A stretch of DNA of 64,000 nt from Sediminibacterium sp. (lineage in GTDB: Bacteria > Bacteroidota > Bacteroidia > Chitinophagales > Chitinophagaceae): the NCBI GenBank assembly GCA_017537025.1, contig JAFWCB010000008.1, forward strand, positions 558,001 to 622,000, written 5' to 3'. A program made the position numbers and the translations under genes. Positions 27,335 to 35,185 of the stretch are shown here, piece after piece; position 1 is the first letter of the stretch; every line of letters starts with the position of its first letter. A model generated the notes under the pieces. The model saw only the letters and a program-made list of their open reading frames with translations. It had not been told where the DNA came from and ran no database searches.

Positions 27335-29077
27335 ATGGGAGAGCTCCAAATAAAAAAACAATCCAAAAAATACGATGCGATAATCGTAGGCTCAGGCGCC
27401 GGTGGCGGTATGGCTGCTTATACACTGGCGAAAGCAGGACTCAAAGTATGTTTATTAGAAGCAGGTGCCGATTACGATCCTGCTATCAATTCATCCCAAT
27501 TAAAAAATCCATGGGAATCACCACGACGTGGCGCTAGCACTAAGTTTCGCCCTTTTGGAGATTTTGACGGCTGTTATTGGGGATGGGAAATTGATGGCGA
27601 ACCATACACGCAAGCACCCGGAAGCGCTAAATGGGAATGGTGGCGCGCTCGTATGATGGGCGGCCGCACCAACCACTGGGGAAGAATATCTCTTCGCTTT
27701 GGTCCTAAAGATTTTAAGAGAAGAAGTATAGATGGATTAGGCGATGATTGGCCGATTGGCTATGATGACGTAAAACCTTATTATGATAAAATTGATCAAC
27801 TGATCGGAGTGTTTGGTTCTCATGAGGGACTAGAAAACGACCCGGATGGAATATTTCTACCTCCTCCCAAACCTCGCTTGCATGAGCTGATGATTAAAAA
27901 AGCGGCAACAGGAATTAAAATACCTGTTATCCCATCTCGACTTTCTATTCTCACTAAAAAAATTAATGATGATAGAGGAGCTTGCTTTTATTGTGCTCAA
28001 TGTAATAGAAGTTGTAAAGTATATGGCGATTTTTCATCGGGATCTGTTTTGGTAAAACCCGCACTTAAAACAGGTAACGTAGATGTTATAACTCAAGCAA
28101 TGGCACGTGAAGTGATCACTAATGCAGAAGGATTGGCTACAGGTATTTCTTATATCAATAAAACAGATATGATGGAGTATCAGGTGAGTGGCCGCGTGGT
28201 AATATTAGCAGCCAGTACTTGTGAAACAGCACGATTATTATTGAACTCTAAATCAACTCGTCATCCCAACGGATTAGCCAACGAAAGTAATGTGGTGGGT
28301 AAATATTTACACGATTCCACAGGTGCAGCATTGGGCGGCGTGCTTCCGGAACTTTTTGGTCGTAAACGATACAACGAAGACGGCGTTGGTGGTATGCATG
28401 TATACACGCCTTGGTGGCTCGATAATAAAAAATTAGATTTCCCGCGCGGCTATCATATTGAATATTGGGGTGGTATGAGTCAGCCTGCTTATGGCTTTGG
28501 TATGGGTATGCAAAATATGAATGGAAAATACTTGGTAAATGGAAAGAAAAAAGAAGCAGGTGGTTATGGAGCTTCACTTAAAGAAGATGTTCGTTTCTTC
28601 TATGGGGCAGGAGTAGGTATGGCAGGTAGAGGAGAATCTGTTCCCGACATAAAAAATTTCTGTGAAATCGATCCGAATGTAGTTGATAAATACGGTATTC
28701 CTGTGTTGCGATTTAATACCCGCCATTCCGATTATGAAATTAAACAGGCTAAACATATGAAGGAAACCTTCAAGGAAATCATGCACGAAATGGGTGCCGT
28801 AATTACTTGGGGTGGCGATGATGATGCTTCTAATAATTATGGTTTATCTAATCCGGGAAATATTATTCATGAGGCCGGAACCGTGCGTATGGGGAATGAT
28901 AAAAAAACATCTGCCTTAAATAAATGGAGTCAGGCACATGATTGCAAAACTTTATTTTGTGTAGATGGCAGTCAGTTTGTATCACAAGCAGATAAAAATA
29001 TTACATGGACGATACTAGCATTAAGTATGCGTGCCAGCGAGTATATCATTGATCAAATGAAAAAGCAAAACCTATAA
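27335..29077 (+). CDS. GMC-family FAD-dependent dehydrogenase with a CxxCxxCxxxC motif
   Basis: The 580-residue protein is a glucose-methanol-choline oxidoreductase. The FAD-binding Rossmann motif GSGAGGG (19-25), the MMGGRTNHWG segment near 108-116 and a C-terminal HEAGTVRMG plus FCVDGSQFV mark the family. Cysteines 217, 220, 223 and 227 form CxxCxxCxxxC, a spacing typical of iron-sulfur ligands, which is not part of ordinary alcohol oxidases. It lacks a signal peptide, but its partner gene 2 bp downstream encodes a gluconate-2-dehydrogenase-subunit-3-like protein with an export signal. The likely role is sugar or alcohol oxidation with electrons going to the respiratory chain; the substrate is unknown. 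Confidence 0.88.
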   Translation: MGELQIKKQSKKYDAIIVGSGAGGGMAAYTLAKAGLKVCLLEAGADYDPAINSSQLKNPWESPRRGASTKFRPFGDFDGCYWGWEIDGEPYTQAPGSAKWEWWRARMMGGRTNHWGRISLRFGPKDFKRRSIDGLGDDWPIGYDDVKPYYDKIDQLIGVFGSHEGLENDPDGIFLPPPKPRLHELMIKKAATGIKIPVIPSRLSILTKKINDDRGACFYCAQCNRSCKVYGDFSSGSVLVKPALKTGNVDVITQAMAREVITNAEGLATGISYINKTDMMEYQVSGRVVILAASTCETARLLLNSKSTRHPNGLANESNVVGKYLHDSTGAALGGVLPELFGRKRYNEDGVGGMHVYTPWWLDNKKLDFPRGYHIEYWGGMSQPAYGFGMGMQNMNGKYLVNGKKKEAGGYGASLKEDVRFFYGAGVGMAGRGESVPDIKNFCEIDPNVVDKYGIPVLRFNTRHSDYEIKQAKHMKETFKEIMHEMGAVITWGGDDDASNNYGLSNPGNIIHEAGTVRMGNDKKTSALNKWSQAHDCKTLFCVDGSQFVSQADKNITWTILALSMRASEYIIDQMKKQNL

Positions 29078-29079
29078 TC

Positions 29080-29748
29080 ATGGACAGAAGAAAATCACTC
29101 AAAACACTCTTGATAGGATCCGTTGGTGCCGGCGTGTTAGTGGAAGCCTGTACCAATGCAGATAAAAAAGCGATAGCTAATTCAGTAGATGTTTCAATTG
29201 ATGCAGATCGTATGCAAGAAGAAAAGGATCATGCTGCTAAAAAGAAAACAGAGCCTAATTTCTTTACAAAAGAAGAAATGGCAACGATCACAATTTTATC
29301 AAATATCATTATTCCAAAAGACGATATTAGTGGTAGTGCTACAGATGCGAAGGTTCCTGAATTTATTGAATTTATCGTTAAAGATATGCCCTCGCATCAA
29401 ACACCCTTAAGAGGTGGATTGCGCTGGCTTGATTTGCACTGTTTAAAATTGTATAATAAAACCTTTGCATCGTGTAATAGCAAAGAACAAATTGAAGTAG
29501 TAGACAGCATAGCGTATCCCGAAAAAGCTAAAAAAGAGTTAGCCCAGGGTGTAGCATTCTTTAATCGAATGCGCGATCTGGTAACTACAGGCTTTTATAC
29601 TTCTGAAATTGGTGTAAGAGATCTGGATTATAAAGGCAACGTACCTAATCAATGGAATGGTGTACCAGATGATGTACTTAAACAATATAAAATGGCATAT
29701 TCTGAAAGAGAATTGAAAGAATGTGTTAGTTATGATAATAAACCATAG
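29080..29748 (+). CDS. Gluconate 2-dehydrogenase subunit 3 family protein (exported lipoprotein)
   Basis: The 222-residue protein belongs to the subunit-3 family that accompanies GMC dehydrogenases and helps their export or maturation. It starts MDRRKSLKTLLIGSVG, a twin-arginine-like signal, and has a lipobox at LVEAC with the acylated cysteine predicted at Cys24. The mature part contains the family segment FFTKEEMATITILSNIIIPKDD. It is preceded by 2 bp and followed by 3 bp in a compact operon. A twin-arginine signal on this subunit could carry the FAD-loaded dehydrogenase across the membrane with it, which is inference. Confidence 0.85.
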   Translation: MDRRKSLKTLLIGSVGAGVLVEACTNADKKAIANSVDVSIDADRMQEEKDHAAKKKTEPNFFTKEEMATITILSNIIIPKDDISGSATDAKVPEFIEFIVKDMPSHQTPLRGGLRWLDLHCLKLYNKTFASCNSKEQIEVVDSIAYPEKAKKELAQGVAFFNRMRDLVTTGFYTSEIGVRDLDYKGNVPNQWNGVPDDVLKQYKMAYSERELKECVSYDNKP

Positions 29749-29751
29749 TGT

Positions 29752-30183
29752 ATGAACCCCGATACCATTTTTTCGCTGGCAAATAGCTTTGTTTTGTTTG
29801 GATGGATTCTCCTGATATTTTTACCTAAATGGAGACATACCCAAACAGTTGTTTTGCATGGTATAATATTGTTACTAGCAGTGGTTTACACAATACTTAT
29901 CATACAAGGTATTCGCAACTTTAAGCCGGATAGCTTTAGTACGCTAGCCAATGTAAAAGCTCTTTTTCAAAACGATAGTGCCGTAGCAGCAGGTTGGCTT
30001 CATTATTTAGCGTTTGATCTATTTGTAGGCGCTTATGTTGTTCGGAGATCAATAGCCGGTGGTATCTCTAGATGGGTGTATACACTTATCCTTCCTTTTA
30101 CATTTATGTTCGGACCTATCGGATATGTATTATTCGCTATAGTCAATATCATTAAAAACAAATCTATACAGGTACGTGATTAA
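29752..30183 (+). CDS. ABA4-like (DUF4281) membrane protein
   Basis: The 143-residue protein has four hydrophobic helices (about 10-25, 32-52, 80-97 and 105-132) and resembles the ABA4-like family, named after a plant protein required for neoxanthin formation. The conserved WLHYLAFDLFVGAYVV and FGPIGYVLF segments support this. Bacterial members have no established function. It is part of the GMC dehydrogenase operon by position, and its 3' end overlaps the next gene by eight bases. Confidence 0.7.
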   Translation: MNPDTIFSLANSFVLFGWILLIFLPKWRHTQTVVLHGIILLLAVVYTILIIQGIRNFKPDSFSTLANVKALFQNDSAVAAGWLHYLAFDLFVGAYVVRRSIAGGISRWVYTLILPFTFMFGPIGYVLFAIVNIIKNKSIQVRD

Positions 30184-30955
30184 AGAATTGTTTTATAGAA
30201 ATAAATTAACCACAGCTACAGGGTTTATTTTTCTTGGCTTGGCCTTTTTTCTATCTATCTACGCTTTCTTTGATACGGTTACAATCTTGGGCGTTAATAG
30301 TATGATTAAGCCCATAAAATTTTTTGTGAGTACCGGTATCTATTTACTTACACTTTCGTGGTTATTATATTATGTAGAAAATCAACGACGCGTACAACGA
30401 TTTTCTTTGCTTGCAGTGTTTGTAATGAGTTTTGAAAACAGTGTAATTACTATACAAGCTTTACGGGGAACTCGCTCTCATTTTAATCAAACCGACTTGG
30501 CAGGCGGCGTATTATACGGCCTGATGGGGGTTTTCATTGTTTGGCTTACAACTGCTACTTTACTACTAACTATTCGATTTTTTAAACAAAAACAGTTGAC
30601 CATAAGCAAACCTTATGCAAGATCCATTCAACTCGGACTTCTTCTTTTCGTTATATTCAGTTTTTTCGGAGGATATATGAGTGCCGTCAATTCTCATAAT
30701 GTAGGTGGTGCCATGGGTGGAGCAGGATTACCTATATTAAATTGGAGTACCCTATTTGGTGATCTGCGTGTAGCACATTTTTTCGGCATACATGCTTTGC
30801 AAATAATTCCATTTGCAGGATATTGGATCAGCAAAAAAATAAATGATACTTCCAAAGCTGAACTCTACGTTTATCTTGTTTCTCTAACTTGGTTCCTCTT
30901 TGTTGTGTTTACAGCTTACCAGGCTATTTCCGCGCAGCCTTTTATTTTGCATTAA
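30176..30955 (+). CDS. Conserved multi-pass membrane protein, function unknown
   Basis: This 259-residue protein starts with GTG inside the end of the preceding gene, an overlap that implies translational coupling. It has about seven hydrophobic helices. Conserved-looking polar motifs sit at helix ends: MSFENSVITIQALRGTRSHFN and DLRVAHFFGIHALQIIPF, with histidines that could bind a metal or heme. I do not recognise a named family. As the last gene of the GMC dehydrogenase operon it may take part in the same electron transfer or membrane chemistry. Its stop overlaps metG on the other strand. Confidence 0.75.
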   Translation: MIKELFYRNKLTTATGFIFLGLAFFLSIYAFFDTVTILGVNSMIKPIKFFVSTGIYLLTLSWLLYYVENQRRVQRFSLLAVFVMSFENSVITIQALRGTRSHFNQTDLAGGVLYGLMGVFIVWLTTATLLLTIRFFKQKQLTISKPYARSIQLGLLLFVIFSFFGGYMSAVNSHNVGGAMGGAGLPILNWSTLFGDLRVAHFFGIHALQIIPFAGYWISKKINDTSKAELYVYLVSLTWFLFVVFTAYQAISAQPFILH

Positions 30956-33108
30956 CTAATTCCACTTCCATTCTCGATTGTAGTAGAGGGGTGTATAAAA
31001 TATAATTTACCTGCCGCATCTTCTGCCATCAATATCATGCCATTACTTTCAATGCCTCTCATTTTACGAGGAGCTAAATTAGTAACTACTGTAACTTGTT
31101 TACCAATGATTTCTTCCGGTTTAAAATGAAGTGCGATACCGGAAACAATAGTTCTTATTTCAAAACCGAGGTCGATCTGAAGTTTTAAAAGTTTATCTGC
31201 CTTCTCTACTTTCTCGGCTGCTACAATAGTACCTACTTTTAAATCGATCTTAGCAAAATCATCAAACTGAATTTCCTCCTTCACTTTAGCTCCTACACCC
31301 TTATCGTTTATCCCTTGAACCTTATTACCTTCTCCCTTTTTGCTTTCACCTTTAACCTCAATAGCAGCATTCAATTTCTGTACTTGTTTCTCTATTTCTT
31401 CGTTTTCAATTTTTCTAAATAATAATTCCGGAGCGCGAAGACTATAACCTACACTTAATAATTTCATACTACCCGCATTTTCCCAATCTAATATCTTATC
31501 TACCACTTTCAGTAAATAACAAATTTTCTTGGCAGTAAAAGGTAGAAATGGATTTATAAGAATAGCAAGATTTGCTGTTAGCTGTAAGCAAATGTGTAAG
31601 CAGTTATCAATTAGCTTTTGTTCTTCACTCAGGTCTCCCGTCTCCGGTCTAAGTTTCTTCGCTACAATCCAAGGCTCTTTCTTCTGCATGTATTGATTAC
31701 CGATACGCGCCAAATTAATCACTTCAAAAAGGGCATCTCTGAATTTATATTCTTCCAATAAATGGGTGATCCTATCTTTTGCGGCACTAATTGCGTCAAT
31801 CGTTGTTCGATCTAAATCATCGAGTATGGCGGTATGTAATGGTGGAACTTTACCTTTACAAAGCTTGTGCATCAATACTAAACTGCGATTGATAAAATTG
31901 CCAAAAATGCTCACCAATTCGCTATTGTTTGCATCTTGAAAACCTTTCCAGGTAAATTCGCTGTCTTTACTTTCCGGTGCAATTTGTGTGAGATAGTAAC
32001 GCAAAACATCGGCCATTTGACTGCCGCCGTTTTCCTGTTTTATAAAATCATCAATATAATCTTGCATCTCGAGTTTCCAGTTTCTGCTGGTACTCATTTT
32101 ATCTCCCTCCAAGTTCATGAACTCATTTGCCGGTACATTATCCGGTAAAATATTACCATGTAATTTCAGCATTACCGGAAAAATGATGCAGTGAAATACA
32201 ATATTATCTTTCCCAATAAAATGGACCATCTTGGTAGATGCATCTTCCCAATACGGTTTCCAATCTTTTCCATTGTCTAAAGCCCACTGTTTGGTAGCGC
32301 TGATATATCCTATCGGAGCATCGAACCATACATAGAGTACTTTACCTTCACCATTTTGTACAGACGCCGGTAGCTTCACACCCCAATCTAAATCACGTGT
32401 AACAGCTCGTGGCTGTAAACCGCCATCGATCCAGCTTTTACATTGGCCCACAACATTAGCACGCCAATCATTTCCATGTTCGCCTATAATCCATTCGCGT
32501 AAAAAACTTTCATACTTATCTAAAGGTAAATACCAATGTGTTGTATTTTTTTTGATAGGAGGATTGCCACTAAGTGTACTTACCGGATTTATCAATTCAT
32601 CAGGGCTCAAACTCTTACCACAATTTTCGCATTGATCCCCGTAAGCGCCAGGGTTACTACAATTAGGGCAAGTACCCTTTATATATCTATCTGCTAAAAA
32701 ACTATTAGCAGCTTCATCAAAATACTGTTCGGTTTCTTTAGTAATGAGTTCACCGGCGTTATTCAATTTTTCAAAAAATGCCGTTGCGGTTTGATGATGT
32801 ATAGTTGAGCTTGTTCTATGGTAGATATCAAAAGAAATTCCAAGATCAGCAAAATTTTGAGCGATGATGGGATGATATTTGTCGATCATTTCCTGCGGCG
32901 TAATTCCTTCTTTGGTTGCCTGAATAGGAATCGCCGTTCCATGTTCATCACTTCCACAAACAAATACTACATCCCTTTTTTGAGCACGTAAATATCGGAC
33001 ATAAGTATCTGCTGGTAAGTACGCGCCGGCAAGGTGACCGATATGTTTCAATCCATTAGCATAAGGTAATGCTGCGGTGATGAGGTATCTTTTTGGTTCT
33101 TGTTTCAT
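30952..33108 (-). CDS. metG: Methionyl-tRNA synthetase with C-terminal tRNA-binding domain
   Basis: The 718-residue enzyme charges tRNA-Met. It has the HIGH region (PYANGLKHIGHL), a zinc knuckle (CPNCSNPGAYGDQCENC), the KMSKS variant DKMSTSRN and a C-terminal EMAP/Trbp111 domain from about residue 612. I start it at 33108 (MKQEPKRYLITAALPY); an ATG at 33171 would add 21 residues that precede the conserved domain. Two segments are encoded by 7-bp-periodic DNA: residues 487-492 (RPETGD) and the Gly/Lys-rich linker at about 584-607 between the anticodon and tRNA-binding domains. Its 3' end overlaps the membrane-protein gene by 4 bp. Confidence 0.96.
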   Translation of the reverse strand: MKQEPKRYLITAALPYANGLKHIGHLAGAYLPADTYVRYLRAQKRDVVFVCGSDEHGTAIPIQATKEGITPQEMIDKYHPIIAQNFADLGISFDIYHRTSSTIHHQTATAFFEKLNNAGELITKETEQYFDEAANSFLADRYIKGTCPNCSNPGAYGDQCENCGKSLSPDELINPVSTLSGNPPIKKNTTHWYLPLDKYESFLREWIIGEHGNDWRANVVGQCKSWIDGGLQPRAVTRDLDWGVKLPASVQNGEGKVLYVWFDAPIGYISATKQWALDNGKDWKPYWEDASTKMVHFIGKDNIVFHCIIFPVMLKLHGNILPDNVPANEFMNLEGDKMSTSRNWKLEMQDYIDDFIKQENGGSQMADVLRYYLTQIAPESKDSEFTWKGFQDANNSELVSIFGNFINRSLVLMHKLCKGKVPPLHTAILDDLDRTTIDAISAAKDRITHLLEEYKFRDALFEVINLARIGNQYMQKKEPWIVAKKLRPETGDLSEEQKLIDNCLHICLQLTANLAILINPFLPFTAKKICYLLKVVDKILDWENAGSMKLLSVGYSLRAPELLFRKIENEEIEKQVQKLNAAIEVKGESKKGEGNKVQGINDKGVGAKVKEEIQFDDFAKIDLKVGTIVAAEKVEKADKLLKLQIDLGFEIRTIVSGIALHFKPEEIIGKQVTVVTNLAPRKMRGIESNGMILMAEDAAGKLYFIHPSTTIENGSGIS
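31289..31358 (-). repeat. Heptamer-periodic tract encoding the metG interdomain linker
   Basis: Read on the minus strand from 31358, ten successive 7-base units run AGGTTAA, AGGTGAA, AGCAAAA, AGGGAGA, AGGTAAT, AAGGTTC, AAGGGAT, AAACGAT, AAGGGTG, TAGGAGC. Three units span seven codons, so the protein linker has a seven-residue rhythm of Gly and Lys. The units match those of the spacer at 54769-54820. Confidence 0.7.
31630..31650 (-). repeat. Short AGACCGG-type heptamer tract inside metG
   Basis: On the minus strand the sequence from 31650 is AGACCGG, AGACGGG, AGACCTG, three heptamers. The first 18 bases match the uvrA tract at 47400-47417 at 17 positions and encode the same RPETGD in the same frame. 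Confidence 0.7.
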
Positions 33109-33151
33109 AATCTGGGCTGCAAAAATAAGCAAAGCCCAGTTAACAACCCTT

Positions 33152-33183
33152 TTTGGGTAAATAATACGCATTTAGTACTTTAG
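33152..33183 (+). promoter_or_regulatory. Promoter for the first S66 carboxypeptidase, implying a leaderless mRNA
   Basis: TTTG at 33152-33155, a 20-base spacer and TACTTTAG at 33176-33183 fit the Bacteroidota promoter with one mismatch. The ATG at 33187 follows the -7 element by three bases, so transcription should start at or next to the start codon. Confidence 0.45.
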
Positions 33184-33186
33184 GTT

Positions 33187-34200
33187 ATGGAGCGGAAATC
33201 ATTTTTACAATTAACTGGCTTAGGAATTGTCCCGTTTACGCTATATGCTTCAACAAGTACGAAAAAAGATAATATAAAAGTACCGCCCTACCTTAAAGCA
33301 GGGGATACCATTGGTATAACCTGTCCGGCAGGATTTGCTACTAAAGAAGATGTTGAGCCTGCTATACAACAATTACAAGAATGGGGTTTTACGGTGCTTG
33401 TAGGAGAAACAGTGGGCAAGCGAAATAATACTTTTGGGGGAACAGATGAGGAAAGAGCTAAAGACTTTCAGGCTATGCTCGATAATAACACAGTAAAGGC
33501 TATCATGTGTGCAACCGGCGGTTATGGTTCGGTAAGAATCATTGATTTATTAGATTTTACCAACTTTAAAAAAACCCCAAAATGGGTTATTGGATTTAGT
33601 GATATTACTGTTTTTCATGCACATTTGAATCGGGTTTGTAGAACAGCCAGTATTCATTCAAAAATGTGTGGTTCTTTTCCAAAGGATTCTTCTACTGCAG
33701 ATCCTTTACAACTGGGAGCATTAGATACCATTCGGAAAGCCTTATTAGGAGAGCTGTTGCACTATTCCATAGTTTCATCAACTGCAAATAGGGTAGGAGA
33801 GGCAACGGGAGAATTGATTGGTGGTAACCTGAAGATATTAGAGAATATGTCGGGCTCTGTTTCTTCGCCCGACACTACTAATAAAATTTTATTCGTAGAA
33901 GATGTGAGTGAACCATTATACAATATCGATCGCATGTTTTGTAATTTATTGAGAGCCGGTAAACTTGATAAACTAAAAGGCTTGATTGTAGGTGGTTTCA
34001 CGAGTATTAAACCCGATACGCCCGACTCCCCCTTTGGTAAAGATGTGTATACGATTGTAATGGAGAAAGTAGGAACTTTCAAGTATCCGGTTTGTTTTGA
34101 TTTCCCGGTAGGGCATCAAAAGAATAATGTAGCTTTAAAATGCGGCGTACAACATCAATTAGTTGTAACACAAGAACAATCTAGTTTAACTGAAATATAA
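33187..34200 (+). CDS. Exported S66-family LD-carboxypeptidase (LdcA/MccF-like), copy 1
   Basis: The 337-residue serine peptidase belongs to family S66, which trims the terminal D-Ala from murein tetrapeptides or inactivates microcin C-like compounds. The nucleophile is Ser138 in WVIGFSD, the Glu lies in LFVEDVSE and the His in DFPVGHQKNN. It has an N-terminal hydrophobic segment (residues 5-24, FLQLTGLGIVPFTLYAS), suggesting export or anchoring, which cytoplasmic LdcA lacks. The gene 6 bp downstream is a paralogue without that segment. LD-carboxypeptidase in murein recycling is the more likely role; the MccF type cannot be excluded. Confidence 0.87.
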   Translation: MERKSFLQLTGLGIVPFTLYASTSTKKDNIKVPPYLKAGDTIGITCPAGFATKEDVEPAIQQLQEWGFTVLVGETVGKRNNTFGGTDEERAKDFQAMLDNNTVKAIMCATGGYGSVRIIDLLDFTNFKKTPKWVIGFSDITVFHAHLNRVCRTASIHSKMCGSFPKDSSTADPLQLGALDTIRKALLGELLHYSIVSSTANRVGEATGELIGGNLKILENMSGSVSSPDTTNKILFVEDVSEPLYNIDRMFCNLLRAGKLDKLKGLIVGGFTSIKPDTPDSPFGKDVYTIVMEKVGTFKYPVCFDFPVGHQKNNVALKCGVQHQLVVTQEQSSLTEI

Positions 34201-34206
34201 TAGCAG

Positions 34207-35112
34207 ATGAACCGTATTCCTCCCTACCTTAAAAAAGGCGATACTATTGGGATAACTTGCCCGGCCGGTTATATGGAAGCCAAAAAAGTACAAGCATGCA
34301 TCAAAACCTTACAGCATTGGGGTTTTGAAGTGATGGTAGGTAAAACAGTAGGTAGTAAATCCAAAAATTATTTTAGTGGAACAGATGAAGAAAGAAGAGA
34401 TGAATTACAAGCCATGTTAAACGATGCCTCTATAAAAGCCATACTATGTGGAAGAGGAGGGTATGGGGTAAGTAGAATCATTGATCAATTAGATTTTAAA
34501 AAACTTAGCAAAAATCCAAAATGGATCATTGGCATCAGTGATATCACGGTATTACACGCTCATATTAATCGTAGAGTAGGAATTGTTTCCTTACATGCCT
34601 CTATGGCTAATGCTTTCAACGATCCTTTGCAAGCAGGTTATGTTAATATGATAAAGCAGGCTTTAAAGGGGGTAACGATAAAGTATAAGGTTGAAGGAAA
34701 TAAGTATAATAAAAAGGGAAAAGCAGTGGGTGAGTTAATTGGGGGCAATTTATCTCTACTTGTTCATTTATTAGGAACAGATTCTGCTTACAAAACAAAA
34801 GGTAAAATTTTGTTTTTAGAAGATCTTGGAGAATATCTCTATCATATAGATCGGATGTTATTACAATTGCAAAGAGCCGGAGTTTTTAAAAATTTAGCCG
34901 GACTCATCATAGGAGGTTTTACCGATTTGAAAGATAATCCCCGGGTATTTGGGGAAACAGTAGAGCAAATGATACTCCGCTTAACTGCAGCATATGATTA
35001 TCCTGTTTGTTTTGATTTCCCCGTGAGTCATGGTGTTGAAAATGTGCCGCTAAAAATTGGTGTTACCGTTTCCTTGGAAGTAGGAAAGCGTGTTTCGTTA
35101 GTAGAGATTTAA
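34207..35112 (+). CDS. Cytoplasmic S66-family LD-carboxypeptidase, copy 2
   Basis: The 301-residue protein is a close paralogue of its upstream neighbour, beginning RIPPYLKKGDTIGITCPAGYM where copy 1 has VPPYLKAGDTIGITCPAGF. Catalytic residues are retained: Ser111 in WIIGISD, Glu in LFLEDLGE and His in DFPVSHGVEN. It has no signal sequence, so the pair would cover both sides of the membrane. The 6-bp gap indicates a two-gene operon produced by tandem duplication. It ends at the octamer-periodic palindrome. Confidence 0.87.
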   Translation: MNRIPPYLKKGDTIGITCPAGYMEAKKVQACIKTLQHWGFEVMVGKTVGSKSKNYFSGTDEERRDELQAMLNDASIKAILCGRGGYGVSRIIDQLDFKKLSKNPKWIIGISDITVLHAHINRRVGIVSLHASMANAFNDPLQAGYVNMIKQALKGVTIKYKVEGNKYNKKGKAVGELIGGNLSLLVHLLGTDSAYKTKGKILFLEDLGEYLYHIDRMLLQLQRAGVFKNLAGLIIGGFTDLKDNPRVFGETVEQMILRLTAAYDYPVCFDFPVSHGVENVPLKIGVTVSLEVGKRVSLVEI

Positions 35113-35176
35113 ACGCGAAGACGCAAAGGCGCTAAGCACGGGAATTAAATCTTTGCGACTTAGCGTCTTCGCGTTT
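35111..35176. repeat. Octamer-periodic palindrome between convergent genes
   Basis: Two 26-bp arms (35111-35136 and 35151-35176) are inversely complementary at 23 positions, including a perfect outer 14 bp, around a 14-base loop. Each arm consists of 8-base units: ACGCGAAG, ACGCAAAG, GCGCTAAG on the left and CTTTGCGA, CTTAGCGT, CTTCGCGT on the right. It contains TTAGCGTC, the core also found in the REP-like motifs near 26.5 and 27.3 kb. It separates two convergent operons and probably terminates both. Confidence 0.8.
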
Positions 35177-35185
35177 ATAATAAAC

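Noticed and set aside
30952-33171. metG start at 33171 and uvrA start at 46806
   Set aside because: Both extend the proteins with residues absent from the conserved domains; internal ATGs at 33108 and 46815 fit the families better.
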